A DNA stretch of 64,000 nucleotides from Peromyscus leucopus (GCF_004664715.2 NC_051069.1:8261501-8325500), one strand, 5' to 3'. Shown: positions 1 to 11,969, counted from the first letter of the stretch. The notes: a model not told the origin generated them from the sequence alone. Made by a program: numbers and translations.

Positions 1-66
1 TCTTTTTTTTTTTTTTGTTTGTTTGTTTGTTTCTTTCTTTCTTTCTTTTTTTTTTTCCGAGACAGG
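1..66 (-). repeat. B1 SINE, antisense, 5' fragment with T-rich tail
   Basis: A T/TTTG/TTTC-rich tract is followed by CCGAGACAGG, the antisense head of a B1. The rest of the B1 resumes at 337 after an LTR insertion, so these two pieces were one element. Confidence 0.8.
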
Positions 67-336
67 TGCTGTGGGATGGTCTGTGTGTCAAATTGCTCTG
101 ATTGGTCAATAAATAAAACACTGATTGGCCAGTGGCCAGGCAGGAAGTAGGTGGGACAAGGAGAGAGGAGAATTCTGGGAAGCAGAAGGCTGAGGTAGAG
201 AGACACTGCCAGCCGCAGTGGTTTGTAAGTAATGTAAGTCTCTGTGTTTTGCTTGGTTGGGTCTGAGAGGTTATGGGACTGGCGGGTGACAAAGATTTGT
301 CCTGACCGTGGGCAAGGCAGGAAAACTCTAGCTACA
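67..336 (+). mobile_element. Solo endogenous-retrovirus LTR, internally deleted
   Basis: The element starts TGCTGTGGGA and ends CTCTAGCTACA, giving the TG...CA ends of an LTR. It is flanked by GACAGG (61-66) and GACAGA (337-342), a 6-bp target-site duplication with one mismatch. Six-base duplications typify class II (ERVK-like) rodent retroviruses. Two GATTGG boxes (inverted CCAAT) near the 5' end suit a U3 promoter. It is 270 bp against 390 bp in the matching copy at 63583-63972, lacking about 120 internal bp. No internal viral coding region is present. The family name is not certain. Confidence 0.8.
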
Positions 337-457
337 GACAGATTTTCTCTGTGTAGTTTTGGTGCCTGTCCTGGGTCTCACTCTGTAGACCAGGCTGGCC
401 TCGAACTCACAGAGATCTGCCTGGCTCTGCCTCCCGAGTTCTGGGATTAAAGGCCTA
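337..457 (-). repeat. B1 SINE, antisense, remainder
   Basis: It contains the antisense B1 landmarks CAGGCTGGCCTCGAACTCAC and CTGGGATTAAAGGC. It continues the fragment at 1-66 and is split by the LTR. Confidence 0.9.
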
Positions 458-804
458 AGCTTTTTCTTTTTAATGTGAACAGGTATAATTTAAAAACAAT
501 GGGGAAAAAAATCCAAACCAAGTAAGCCTGCTGTTTCCTCCTGAAGCCAATCTGAGGCTTTCCCATCCTATGTACAGACCCAACCTGAGATCTCTAGGGA
601 TACATACTGTACCTGGAGAGACACTCCTCCCCAGGCCATGCAGAGCAGAGGGTGGGTGTCCAGCAACACAAGCAGGCCTGATGCTTAGATCACATCTGAT
701 CCTAAGTTGTGTTTTCCTACAATGGTGTCTCAGAATCAAATCTTATAAACACATTCTTCCTTCTCCTGAGAGCAACTATGTTCTCACACTGAAAACCTGT
801 TTCA

Positions 805-1004
805 GGGGCTAGAAAGACAGCCCATTGGTTATGAACATTCGCTGCTCTTCCCAAGGACCTGAGCTCAGTTCCTAACACCTACCTTATGCAGCTCACAGCT
901 GCCTGTGACTCCAGCTCCAGGAGACTCAGTGCCTCTGGGCTCCATCAACACCTGCAGTCACGTGCACATCCTCCTCACCCCCACATACACATAATTCAAA
1001 AAAG
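805..1004 (+). repeat. B2/B3-type SINE
   Basis: A tRNA-like head (GGGGCTAGAAAGACAGCCCA) is followed by the typical 'ctcagttcct...ggctcc' body and an A-rich tail near 1000. It is diverged. Confidence 0.75.
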
Positions 1005-1087
1005 GAAAACCTATTTCAGCCCAAGACTGTATTAACAAGGACTGAACACCCGGAAGGAAGACTACAATCATTAAGAGTTCAGGTCTA

Positions 1088-1182
1088 TGGCTGGGAAGAA
1101 GGTTCACAAGGCAAAAGAGCTTGCTGAGCAAGCCCGAGACTCTATCTGAGTTTTGAGTTCCAGCACCCACATGAAAAGGGGC
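1088..1182 (+). repeat. tRNA-derived composite SINE, first half
   Basis: The tRNA-like head, ending in CAGCACCCACATGAAAAG, is interrupted at about 1183 by a B2. The second half continues at 1381. Confidence 0.65.
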
Positions 1183-1380
1183 GGGGCTGGAGAGATGACT
1201 CAGAGGTCAAGAGCACTGGCTGTTCTTGAGAGGTCCTGCGTACAATTCCCAATAACTACATGGTGGTTTACAACCATGAATAATGAGATCTGATGCCTTC
1301 TCCTGGCATGCAGGCATGCATGCAGACAGAACACTGTATACATAATAAGCAAATAAATCTTTAAAAAACAAAACAAAACA
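1183..1380 (+). repeat. B2 SINE
   Basis: It starts GGGGCTGGAGAGATGACTCA, has GATCTGATGCCTTCTCCTGG in the body and ends AAATAAATCTTTAAAAAACA. It is a well-preserved B2 inserted within an older SINE. Confidence 0.9.
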
Positions 1381-1590
1381 GGTGTGGCCACATTTAAGCC
1401 CTAGCACTGGCAGGGATGAGGCAGAGAGAGGACGACTCCCTGGGGCTCACTGGCCAGGCAGCCCAGCCTACTTAGTGAGCTTCAGGTTCAGTGAGAGACC
1501 CTGCCTCAAAAAATAAGGGATAGTGATAGATGAAGAGACGCTCTGCTGACCTCTGGCCTCTACGCATGCCCATATGGGTAAATGCACCTG
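1381..1590 (+). repeat. tRNA-derived composite SINE, second half
   Basis: It contains CAGTGAGAGACCCTGCCTCA followed by the 'tgacctctggcctc' tail typical of this rodent SINE. It continues the half at 1088-1182. Confidence 0.65.
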
Positions 1591-1679
1591 CAGAGTTCAG
1601 ATTTGGAACCCGAGGTTTTGGCTCCGTCCTGGTCTCACCGTTTACCGGTGAGCTGTGTCTATGAGCATTTCTCCACACG

Positions 1680-1790
1680 GCTCTCTGTGCTGTCTTTTCC
1701 ATCTGTAAATCAAGCCTAATCATTTCTCAGCATAGGGATGCTGTGAAGATGAAGTAAGAGCAAGACAGTGTCCAATGCATGGTCAAGTTC
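1680..1790 (+). repeat. MIR remnant (3' part)
   Basis: It contains TCCATCTGTAAATCAAGCCT, then GGGATGCTGTGAAGATGAAG, in the order expected of the MIR consensus. Confidence 0.55.
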
Positions 1791-2429
1791 AACTGATGGC
1801 GGCGGTGATAGGAACAACACTGTTCTCTCTCAACACTGGTCAGAGCGAGCCTGCCGTTATGTGCTTGGATGTAGGCATGATAATTTAAGGGAAATCAAGG
1901 CCACAGGCTACAGGAAAAAGACAGATGGGGAGGCAGCCCAAATGATGTCCCAGAAGACATGACACATTTCAAAGAAGAAAAGGGGAGGAGATCAGTGGCC
2001 GTCCTGTAATACCCGAAGGGCTGAGCTGTGGGAGGAACCCCTGTTTCTTCCATGCAGCCTCAATGGCTATCATCCTCTGATCTGGGGCGGCTCACTCCAC
2101 ATCCACAGCCTGTGGCCTTGTCCAGTGGGTTCCTTGGGAGAAATTTCAGATATGCCAAGAAAAAGATCACGGCAATCCATCAGCCTGCTTCGTCTTCACT
2201 GTGAGCAAGAACCAACCAGTGGGAACCAGAGAAATATTTCCACTGGGGAGAAGGGAAGATTTCCCAGCAGCCAAAATGAGCTTCCACAGGAAGTAGTGAG
2301 TGTCCTATCTCTAGAAGGATTCAAAGATGGGAAAGCTCCCAGCCAGGCATTTAGACTTCCGATGCTCTGAAGTGAGACTCTATGAATTCCCTTAATCTAA
2401 CACTGTTTTCTCTCGAAATGAAGCTGGAG

Positions 2430-2790
2430 CCGCCTACCAAGGACTGCACAGAACATGGCCCACAACGTCATGTGTTGAGGGGCTCCTCTCCCAGCTGGTG
2501 GCCCACAGTGTCTTTAGGAAGTGGAGACTAGTTGGAGGAAGTAGGGTGACAGGGAGAGAGTCCTTGGCGGGTCTCTTGTCCTTGGTCTATTCCTCTCAAC
2601 TCCCTCTTTCCTTCCTCCCTATTTGTCAGTCATGAGGTAAAGAATCTCTTCCACACACGCCATGATGTTTAGCCAAGCAACCATGGGTTGAACTCTCTGA
2701 AACAGTGAGCTAAAATAAATCCGTCCCCTCTCAGATGGTTTCTATCTGGTTTGGTCACGGCGATAATAAATCCGACTCACACAGAACCAG
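2430..2790 (+). repeat. Old LTR/MaLR-like or medium-reiterated element
   Basis: A block resembling 'ccatgatgtttagcc...accatgggttgaactctctgaaac..gagctaaaataaat' is found widely in rodent genomes. I recognise the pattern but cannot assign the family with certainty. Confidence 0.4.
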
Positions 2791-4713
2791 TCTTCTAGGA
2801 CTTTCTTTGGCTCCAGTAGTATATGCCTTTGAGTAGATCCCAGAGAGCAAGGTCCTTTGAACCAGAGATGGTGGCTCTCAGCTTATCAGGAGGATTTAGG
2901 GGGTAGGGGGCAAGCTGTAGGTTTGACCAGCCCCCAAGTGTGATGAGACAGAGGTTGAATCAGCCTCATGTTATTCTATGAAGTAACCCTGGTGTTTGGT
3001 AAACTCACTGTGGTGCAAGACCTGCTCAACACACTGTCGAAGTCCATTCCTCAAAGGCCACCAGAGGGCAGATCAGACAAGACAAAGATAGTGTCTGAAA
3101 GGCCCCCAGACCCACCTGTCTACACAGCTCCGAGCCAGCTGTGCTAAGCGCACAGCCGGAGAGAGATTGAGGCCTCATCCCCTCCTTCACGGGCCACCCC
3201 CATTCTTGGGAAGAGGTGGCAGCAGCAGCTAGCAAGGTCACCCAGAAGGGTCACCCACTCCAGTCAGATGTTTCTTCCCCGAAGATCCTCTGTCAGCAAA
3301 ATCACACTAAACTAAACACGGACGGGGGTCATGCCCTCGGACGTTTCTCCCATTGTGCTTCCTGGACTTCAGGTCCACAGAAAACTGTTTTAACACTAAC
3401 ACACACATCCTTCAGGGGCACTCTTCCTTGTCTGGCCCTCCTTCTCAGCCACAGCCTTTCTTTAAGGCAGTGGAGTGGGTAGGAAAAGGAGGCTGTGAAG
3501 CTATTTAGAGGTTCCCCACACATTACAGAGGGGCTCTGGGAAGCTCCAAGCAGATATGGACCCCTCCACCAAGCCAGGAGAGTCCCCGAGACTTTACGCA
3601 AAAACCACTCATCCCATGTGTTCCTTTGGCTGGCATTTTCTCATGCCCTGGCTAGACAAAGACATAGGTACCATGTATCAAATCTGCCTATCAAAAGACC
3701 ACAGCTAGGTTTGCCGGACCCAGCAGAGGGCTGGAGAGGGCATACACACTGTCAGGCTAATGTGTGTCAAAACCCAGCAAGCCTCTCCCTAAGGTGTTAC
3801 AACATCCCAGCCTCTACAGGACAGAGGACACAGGGGTGGCTCCCCAAGGCTTGAAAACAGTGGGACTCAGGCCTCTAATGGCTTGGCCTAGGTATGGTTT
3901 CACTCAGGTCACCATGAAGAAGGTCTATCCCAGCTCAAAGCAGGAAGAAAATGGGGCTCCAGGGCCAGTCAAAGCCTCTGAAAAAGCCAGCAGGACCACA
4001 GCATTCAACAGTTATTGATGGGTTACAGGACGCACCTGTGGAAGGGGGTCATCTGAGACTATCAGAGGGAGAGGAGGTGGAGGAGGATTCATCTCCAGCT
4101 GTGCTCTTGGCAGCGAGTTTCCTAAGCTTTGCCTGATCTATCCCTCCTCTAGGGGACGAGCGCCACAATAAAGATAACATCTCACGTGGCTGTGGGTCAC
4201 TGGGTCATCCACAGGTGTACCTGACTCCTTACCAGTCAGGTTTCTCTGAGAAATGGGCATTCTCTATGCATGGAGATACAGGAACAGTGTCCTGCCCCTA
4301 GGGGTATCCCCTTCTCCTACTACTGGGGACACAGAGATATCCTGGTAGCTGCCAACCTCATGTACCAGCCCCTTGTACACCCATGGGCACCCGTGAAACT
4401 GAGTCTCTGAACCAACCAAGTCGAGGACCAGGCCTAATGATCACCTGGGTATGTGCACAGGCACACACATCACCTCAAGTTCATCTCAGTCCTCAAAGAT
4501 CATATATAGAGGTGGGTCATCAAAAGAAAACTGTACAAATGACCCCACAACTCTCTACATTTACAATCCTCAAGACCCCATGAACCATCTCCCCATCCCG
4601 CTACAGCCAACCCTGTCACACACGAACTGTGTCTGGCGTCTTCCTGACATCCAAAGTCATCTCCACCGGACACAGGAATGAACTTGCATACGCCACCACC
4701 CCTTTGCATGTCA

Positions 4714-4974
<261 letters not shown>

Positions 4975-5104
4975 TCAAATTTAAAAAGACTTGAGTTGTT
5001 TAACTCGAAATATGTCTGACAAAAGGGTCTATCTCAGCCTCACTTCCTGAAACTAAACCCTAGCCTGAGACAGGACAGCCTTGGCTTTTTGGTAATATCG
5101 CCTT

Positions 5105-5400
5105 CAGGTACTAGAGATATAACTCAGCTGACAGAATCCCCAGTACCTCATAAATCATGTGTGGTGTCACACACTAATCCCAGCACTAAGGAGGTAGAGG
5201 AAGGAAGAACAAGAGCTTAGGGTCATCCTCAGTTACATTGTGAGTTGGAAGCTAGTCTGATTACCTTAAAAGGATAATCTCCTACAGGCTGATGTGGTGA
5301 TACATGCCTGTGAGACTCAGGAGTGAGAAGTTAGAGGATCAAGATGAACTTGAGGCCAGTCTAGGCTGCCTAGAGAAACCCTGTCTCAGAGAGAGAAACA
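5105..5400 (+). repeat. RSINE1/B4-like and B1-like SINEs, sense, adjacent
   Basis: Two SINE segments lie in tandem: 'ctaatcccagcac...' near 5175, then 'catgcctgtgagactcagga..cttgaggccagtctaggctgc' near 5310, running into a GA-rich tail. Confidence 0.6.
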
Positions 5401-5470
5401 GAGACAGAGACAGACAGAGACAGAGAGAGAGACAACGACAGAGAAACAGAGAGGAGAAAGAAAAAGGGAA
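5387..5470 (+). repeat. GA/CAGA-rich simple repeat
   Basis: Imperfect (GA)n/(CAGA)n purine tract grown from the tail of the preceding SINE. Confidence 0.85.
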
Positions 5471-5497
5471 AACTGGGGTGGGGTGGTGGGGAGGGGG

Positions 5498-5712
5498 TGG
5501 CTGGAGAGATGGCTCAGTGGTTAAGAGCACTGGCTGCTCTTCCGGAGGACTCAGGTTCAGTTCCCAGCACCCACATCTGGCAACTCACAATGACATTGCA
5601 ACTCTAGTTCCAGGGGACCCAAGGCCCTCTGGCCTCCACTGGCATTCACATCCATGAGGCATATGCTCACATACACACATGCACACATGACCAAGAGGAA
5701 AATAAATCTAAG
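5498..5712 (+). repeat. B2/B3-type SINE
   Basis: It starts GGCTGGAGAGATGGCTCAGT, with TTAAGAGCACTGGCTGCTCT in the body and an AATAAATCTA tail. Little diverged. Confidence 0.9.
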
Positions 5713-5994
5713 ACTATAAAGACTCCAGTGTTGGATTTGTGGAGCTCATACACAAGCCAAGCCCGCCATGACACACTCCCAAACTCTTGCCCACCTGCTC
5801 ACCAAACCTGCCCCCTTCATCTTTGCTGGCCCCAGGTTCTCCTCGCTAAAGCCCCTCATGTGGCAGGCTGCCTGGCAAGTACAGACACTGTGCCCCCACC
5901 TTCCTTACCCCCCCACTTTCCTGCCGCCCCTCAAACATCCCTATTTTGGGGTTCTCAAATGTCAGCAAATCTGCAAAGTATACAAATGCTGAGG

Positions 5995-6445
5995 GGGAAA
6001 AGCAACAGCTAATTATAAGAAAGTAATTAAGAGAGACATCCACGATGATGATAATTGTAATTAGAAAGCGCCTGGCAATTTCTTATCACGCAGTCAAATG
6101 CTACAGCCCCGGAGCCGCCAGGCTAGGCAATGAGCGGTTTCCGTCCACCGCCCCGGCACTGAGCAGTCTATTGACAGCCGGTGTGAGGAAGGGAGATTAC
6201 GGCTCTCTCCTTTCGATAGAATCCACATTTTCCAAGGTCACCCTTTGCTCCCCCAGAGATCTGCCCCACCACCTAATCCATCAGCCAAGAATTACAGAAA
6301 CCCCCACATGCTACCCCCACTAATTTTGCAGGCCCGGGAAATCAGCAGCTATCATCAACCCTGTCAATCTCCCGGGTGGGCTTGAGATAAAGGGCTTTTA
6401 CTCGGAAAGCAGAGAGAATTCGTCTTGCTGTCTGTTGCTGGCCTG
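5995..6445. promoter_or_regulatory. Candidate intronic enhancer / conserved non-coding island
   Basis: About 450 bp of unique sequence free of recognisable repeats. Three TAATTA homeodomain cores lie at 6010-6015, 6024-6029 and 6058-6063. CTTATC and GATAGA/GAGATAAAG (GATA-type) and CCAAGGTCAC (nuclear-receptor half-site extended) occur further along. It keeps several CpGs although intronic. Function is inferred from composition; conservation was not testable. Confidence 0.35.
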
Positions 6446-7299
6446 GGCTGAGGAGCAGGTAGCCTCCTCGGGTGAGTCTGGAGGGCTGCCACTGACCTGC
6501 CGCTTGGCCTAGATGCTAACTTGTGTGGCAATGGGCCTTGTGATCGTTGGTGTGGGGTCTTCTAGCCCTCCCCTAACGCATATGCTGGCCCTGGAGCTAT
6601 GCTCCTATAGTTACTGCCCTAGCTCTGTCTAGGTCCCCAGGCAGGGAAGACACTGGGAGAGCCACTTCAGGTGGCCCACAGGTCAGAGGTCTGTAATCAG
6701 CCTGTCCCTGCGTAAGCTACACAAGCCGCTTTTGAGAAGGCCCTGGTTTGTGCTGAGGACCTGCGTAGCCCCAGTACTGAAGATCCCTAGGGATGGCTTC
6801 CCCAGCTCCCTGACTAGGGAACCAGGCTGAGCCTGGATCTGGGGACCAACTCTATTTAGAACTACAGTGACCTGCTCACTGGGTGTTAACAAGACCCTAG
6901 CCAGTCACTGCTATGCCAATGACATTCTGAACAGGTTCAAATGGGTCTATGTCCCCGGAACGCACAGGAAAGCAGGTGCCCATCTTTTGCTCCCCATCTC
7001 ACGTCAGCCTGTTGGGCTCTGCCAGTTCCCAGTGATGGCCTTGCTGCTTGTTCTCTCTCCTCTGTCACCATCCCTGCAGGCTGACGACCCTGTGAGACGC
7101 ACAGCTGGGCCTGCTTAGATCACAGCCTGTCAGCTCAGCTCAGTGAGGATACCTCCAGCTGTTTGCTTCCTGAGGGCAGAAAACCCAAACTTTGACCCTG
7201 GGGTCTCTGCCAAGGTGGTGGGAGCCTTCCATGAATTCTTAACGTGCAGAGTGTTGGGAGTGGAAGAAACCTCAGAGGAAAGAGAAAATCATATCCAGC

Positions 7300-7395
7300 C
7301 CCTTCATTGTATGCACGGAGAAACTGAGGCACGAGGACCCAGTATCTCAGACAGATATGGTGTATCAGTCAGCCAGGAGCGAACTCAGGGATAAG
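7300..7395 (-). repeat. MIR remnant, antisense
   Basis: It contains CACGGAGAAACTGAGGCACG, then AGGAGCGAACTCAGG, in antisense MIR order. Confidence 0.6.
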
Positions 7396-7685
7396 CTTCC
7401 TGGGGGCCATTGAAGGTGGAGGGAGGTGAGGATACTCAGACTGTGAGACTTCCTGTTTTACTTAGATACACCATCTCCCCCATCCTGGCTAAGGAGTGAG
7501 AACTTAAGGTCCGGCACAGAGTGCTGTAGCTGGCCCTGGGGAGCTCAAGGAGAGCTGGAGACAGGCCAGAGCCAGCTTCCACACATTGAGCACCCTGCAG
7601 GGGGAGAGGATCCGGGCTGTGACCACCTGGAAGGAGGGAAGAGGGAAGAGCAAGGCCTCGGGCAGCATCTCTGGGATCCCAGAGA

Positions 7686-7727
7686 CCCGGGACACTTGCC
7701 TAGCCACCCGGGACACTTGCCTAGCCT
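7686..7727 (+). repeat. 21-bp tandem duplication
   Basis: CCCGGGACACTTGCCTAGCC is repeated with a 21-bp period at 7686 and 7707. Two copies only; no coding role supported. Confidence 0.8.
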
Positions 7728-8902
7728 CTTGCGTCCTCTCCTTGGCCAGCAGGAATGGCCTTTGGGTATTCTGAGCAAGCTCAACAGTGCTCAGCCTTCT
7801 CCCTTGGTCCCTTCCAGGGTCCTAGAGACCCAGAGCACCGGTTGTCAAGCACCATCCCACATGCTGTAGCCACAACCCCCAGCTTAGACCTGTGTTCAGA
7901 ACACTGACCCCCACAACCCACACATGCCAAGCAGCCACTCAACAAGCTCCAGACCCACTCGTGGGTCTCCAGGGATGTGGGTGAGCTCCCTATGTTCCCT
8001 CTAGGCGTCTCTGTCCCCTCTCTTCCTCGTCCTTCTACTGCGACCACACTGCCGCTTTTTAAAACCTCAATCTGTTCGTATTTCATAGGTGTTGTTTAGA
8101 CAGATGTTTGAATCCTGAAATATTGATGACAAACACTCGAGGCTGAGATTGCTAGATCTGGCATTTGGGGCACTGTTTGAACACCTGGGGAAGAGAGGAG
8201 AGTCACCTGAAGGTTAGCGAAGTTAAGATACCGTGGCAGCCGGACTCCAACCCCCGGGTCCCAAGGGAGCCAACGATAAGCAGCCCCTCCACAGAAACCT
8301 GGGACTCCCCTGGCAACTGTCCCATTTTTTACCCTAGATGCCACATAGCTGACCCTGTGGAGGGACCAGGTTAGGACCCTGCCATCCCTGACTCCCTCTC
8401 TGGCTCCTGCAGCTTTACAGGAGGCTCTTAGACAAGTCTTTCTCTCCACTCCATGTCCACGTGCTCACGAGCAGGGACCCCAGTGCAGACTCAAGTCAAG
8501 GGGAGTAGGCAGCCCTCCTCCTCTCCAGCCCTACTAAGAAACCTGAACTTCTCTCTCAGCCTCTTCTCGTTGCCCCACATCCAATCTTGCTTCTAGCATC
8601 TTCCATCCTCCCGGCATGCTGGGAACACTGCTGCTGAGAAGCAGGTTGCTGGAGCTAGGACACGTGGCATCCAGAGCAGCACAGGAGTTGACCACGGGGC
8701 TTATTCGGTGGCTCTGCTCACCTCTGTCCCTGGGTTAGCCCCCCATTCAGTGGGGGATGGTGGCAGGCTAGACCTCACAGGCTGTGGGGATCAAGTGAAT
8801 TGATAAAGGGTAGTATCAAGTGCTAGAGATGCCTTGCTGTCACTACTAGCAGGGTTTCCTTGGGCCTCATGACGCCATCCTGTGACACTTGAACCTTTTC
8901 CA

Positions 8903-8903
<1 letters not shown>

Positions 8904-8937
<34 letters not shown>

Positions 8938-9001
8938 ACACAGACACACACACACCACACACACAGACACACACACACCACACACCACACACACAGATAC
9001 A

Positions 9002-9032
<31 letters not shown>

Positions 9033-9049
9033 CACCACACAGACACAGA

Positions 9050-9080
<31 letters not shown>

Positions 9081-9115
9081 CACACCACACAGACACACAG
9101 AGACACACAGACACA

Positions 9116-9156
<41 letters not shown>
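8904..9156 (+). repeat. Compound (CA)n repeat with CACCACACAGA interruptions
   Basis: Roughly 250 bp of CA repeat broken by ACCACA, GACACA and GATACA variants in an irregular higher-order pattern. Confidence 0.95.
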
Positions 9157-9159
<3 letters not shown>

Positions 9160-9375
9160 ACCCTCATTCCCATCCTTTATTGTGGTTCATGGTGGGTGGT
9201 CTGCAGGGGTCTGCTGGCAGATCCCTGGTGGGAAAGAATGTCATAACCTAGGTTTAAATCTGAGATTTATCAACTACTATTGCTCCACCAGTACCATAAG
9301 CTAATGACCCCCTTCCATGTCTTGAGAACCACGGTATCCACCTCAGAGCTGTTGCAAAGACTGAATGAAATGTTA

Positions 9376-9570
9376 TGGGCTGACAGATGGGTCGGTGGAT
9401 AAAGGAACTCGCCACCAAGGCTGGCAACCTAAGTTCAATCCCTGGAACCCATAGGGTGGAAGGAGAAAGCCAACTCCCATAAATCAAGTTCCGACCTCCA
9501 TAAATGCACTGTGGCACATACATGCCTCTTCCCCACCACACTCCATTAAATAAATAAATGCAATACATAA
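9376..9570 (+). repeat. tRNA-derived SINE (B2-family-like)
   Basis: A diverged head (GGGCTGACAGATGGGTCGGT) with 'caatccctggaaccc' B-box-like sequence and a TTAAATAAATAAATG tail. Confidence 0.6.
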
Positions 9571-9648
9571 ACACTTAGAGGAATACCCAGAAAATATTAA
9601 GTGTCCAAAAAACAAGAGCTGCTGAAATCTCATCACACCCCACAACAT

Positions 9649-9671
9649 TCTCTCTCTCTCTCTCTCTCTTC

Positions 9672-9714
<43 letters not shown>
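9649..9714 (+). repeat. (TC)n followed by (AC)n
   Basis: TC units at 9649-9668, then AC units from about 9675 to 9713. Confidence 0.95.
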
Positions 9715-9716
<2 letters not shown>

Positions 9717-9989
9717 CACACTCACAGGATTATCCCATATGTCTGTGCACGTACACCATACAATCTGAACCCCTCCCATTCCCATGATCATGTCACACAC
9801 GGGATCGTCACACAGGCCTGTGGGGTGTATACTCTGGGGTCTGGGCTGATGTCTAAGAAGGTGACAACTGCTTTCATTTGTTGCCACTTCCTGTGGAAGG
9901 GTCTCCTCTAATTCTTCCCTGCTTTTGTTTGTACATTTTCCGAGTACCCACTATATGCCTGGAGATTTCACATGAGTGATCTCAACCTT

Positions 9990-10405
9990 GTACTCCATAT
10001 TTTATGTCAACTTGACACAAGCTAAAGTCATCTGAGAGGAGGGAGCTTCAATTAAGAAAAAGCCTCCATAAAAATCAGGCTGTGGGCAAGCCTGCGGGGC
10101 ATTTTCTTAATTAGTGATTGATGGGGGAGGGCCCTGCCCATTGCGAGTGGTGCCATCTCTGGGCTGGTGGTCCTGGATTCTATAAGACAGCAGGCTGAGC
10201 AAGCCATGAGGGCAAGCCGGTAAGCAGCACCCCTCCGTGGCCTCTGCATCAGCTCCTGCCTCCAGGTTCCTGCCGTTTCAGCTCCTGTCCTGACTTCCTT
10301 CGCTGAACAGTGGTGTGGAAGTGTAAACAGAACAAACCTTTTCCTCCCCAACTTGCTTTTGGTCCTGGTGTTTTCTCACGGCAGTAGAAACCCTGACTAA
10401 GACAA
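9990..10405 (+). mobile_element. hAT-like medium-reiterated element (URR1-like)
   Basis: It begins near TATGTCAACTTGACACAAGC and ends CAGTAGAAACCCTGACTAAG. This non-autonomous rodent element is about 400 bp with no coding capacity. I recognise the consensus; the subfamily is uncertain. Confidence 0.65.
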
Positions 10406-11024
10406 ATCTCAACCTAAGGCCATCCCAGCATGCTTTGGAGAGTTCACTTTCATAACTTCCTCAAATGTTAACCTCAGGGAGATCCCCTCTGAGGTCTCCA
10501 GCCCCTGGGGGACATAGGCTGCTTCCTCCTCGGTTTTGGTAAACCCCCACACAGTACGTGCTCTGTATTTATGGGTCCCACACTCCTCCACTTGAGCAGA
10601 GCGCGGTGTTGTACGTGTAGGGAGCTCAACCTCAGAATATTTTCTCCTCCTCCGCCTGCGTCTATATCATGACCTGTCAGTGACAGGAGACCCTCACCTG
10701 CCAATCAGGATGACCCTGTGCCTTCCCAAAAATCAGACTACAAGTCAGTGTTGACCTCCAGAGAATGCCTTCACCCCTTCTCCTGACCCCCCTCACCTTC
10801 CCTGTGCCCAGGGCTGACCTCCATGGCCCATGTCCCAGGCCTCCTCATCCTCTGGCTCCTGGGTAGGTCCAGCCGGTGGGAAGAACCAGCAGGCTACAGG
10901 AAGGGAGATTGTACCATGCGAGCCTAAGGTCCTAGGGAATGGTTCTCAGGTCTGAGGGACGGCAGCGGCTCAGATGCTATACCGGTTCTCAGCGGTTTCC
11001 ACTAACCCTCTCCCTGCCTTTGTT

Positions 11025-11245
11025 GGTTTATTGTTTTGAGATGAGGTCTTAATGTACTCCAGGTTGACCTCAAACTCACTATGTACCAGAGGATTGCCTT
11101 TAAATTCACCCTTCGGCTTCCACCTCCCAAATGCTGGGGTTACAGTGCACACCATCACCCAGTTTGCGTGGAGCCAGGGATACAGTCCAGGATGCTCTGT
11201 ATGGCAGGCAAGCACCTTACCCACTGAGCTACATCTGCAGCCCTT
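11025..11245 (-). repeat. RSINE1/B4-type SINE, antisense
   Basis: Antisense landmarks run from TTTTGAGATGAGGTCTTAATG through AATGCTGGGGTTACAG to CACTGAGCTACATCTGCAGC. Confidence 0.8.
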
Positions 11246-11616
11246 TCCCACCTTCATAAAAACCGTCACTTTATCATTAAACTCTCCCCAGGGACCCTCC
11301 CCATCATACCCTCCATCTCTTGCTGGAAGCCTAACTGGTCCAGAGCCATGCTGGGGTCTGAGGTCACCCATGGGCTGCTCTCATCCACATGCTGCCTTGC
11401 CCCCTGGACCTCAGGTGGAGACAAGCAAGCGGCCGTCCCAGACTTGGTGCTGACTCGCTGTGAGAACGTAGTTGAGCTCCTCCCTCCCTCAGACCTCCGT
11501 TTCCAGGTCTGAGACGAAGGGGGGTTAGCGGCGTGACCCGCGGTCACTCTAGTTCTTAGGCAAGCATGGTACAGTGCAGCAGCTTTTGGTTCGGTTCATT
11601 CATTTCGAGTGAAGCT

Positions 11617-11866
11617 TGAGAGGAGCTAAAGAGATGGCCCAGTCAGTAGAGGACCTGCGTGTGAACCCAAGACCCCAGGCTTAAAAGGCCGTGTGTGGTG
11701 ATGCACGCATATAATCCCAGTGCAGGGAGGCAGAGAAGCAGATCCCTGAGGCTCCCTGGCCAGCCAGCCTAGCCTACTTGGTGAGTTCCAGGCCAGTGAG
11801 AGATGATGTCAAAGAAAAGACAAGGTGGACAATGCTTGGGGAACAACATTCAAAGTTGTCCTCTGG

Positions 11867-11867
<1 letters not shown>
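11617..11867 (+). repeat. tRNA-derived composite SINE
   Basis: The head GGAGCTAAAGAGATGGCCCA is followed by TAATCCCAGTGCAGGGAGGC, then CCAGGCCAGTGAGAGATGAT. The tail expands into CA repeats. Confidence 0.75.
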
Positions 11868-11910
<43 letters not shown>

Positions 11911-11936
11911 ACAAAAAAGAAAAAAAAAAAAAAAAC

Positions 11937-11969
<33 letters not shown>

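Noticed and set aside
67..336. Possible provirus between the two LTRs
   Set aside because: The target-site duplications differ, the LTRs are 63 kb apart, and the DNA between them is Megf11 with ordinary repeats. No retroviral gag, pol or env coding sequence was seen.
8882..9304. Thr-His or Cys-Val repeat 'proteins' over CA tracts here and at about 11.8, 17.5, 28.8 and 59.5 kb
   Set aside because: They are translations of (CA)n/(GT)n microsatellites and do not indicate genes.
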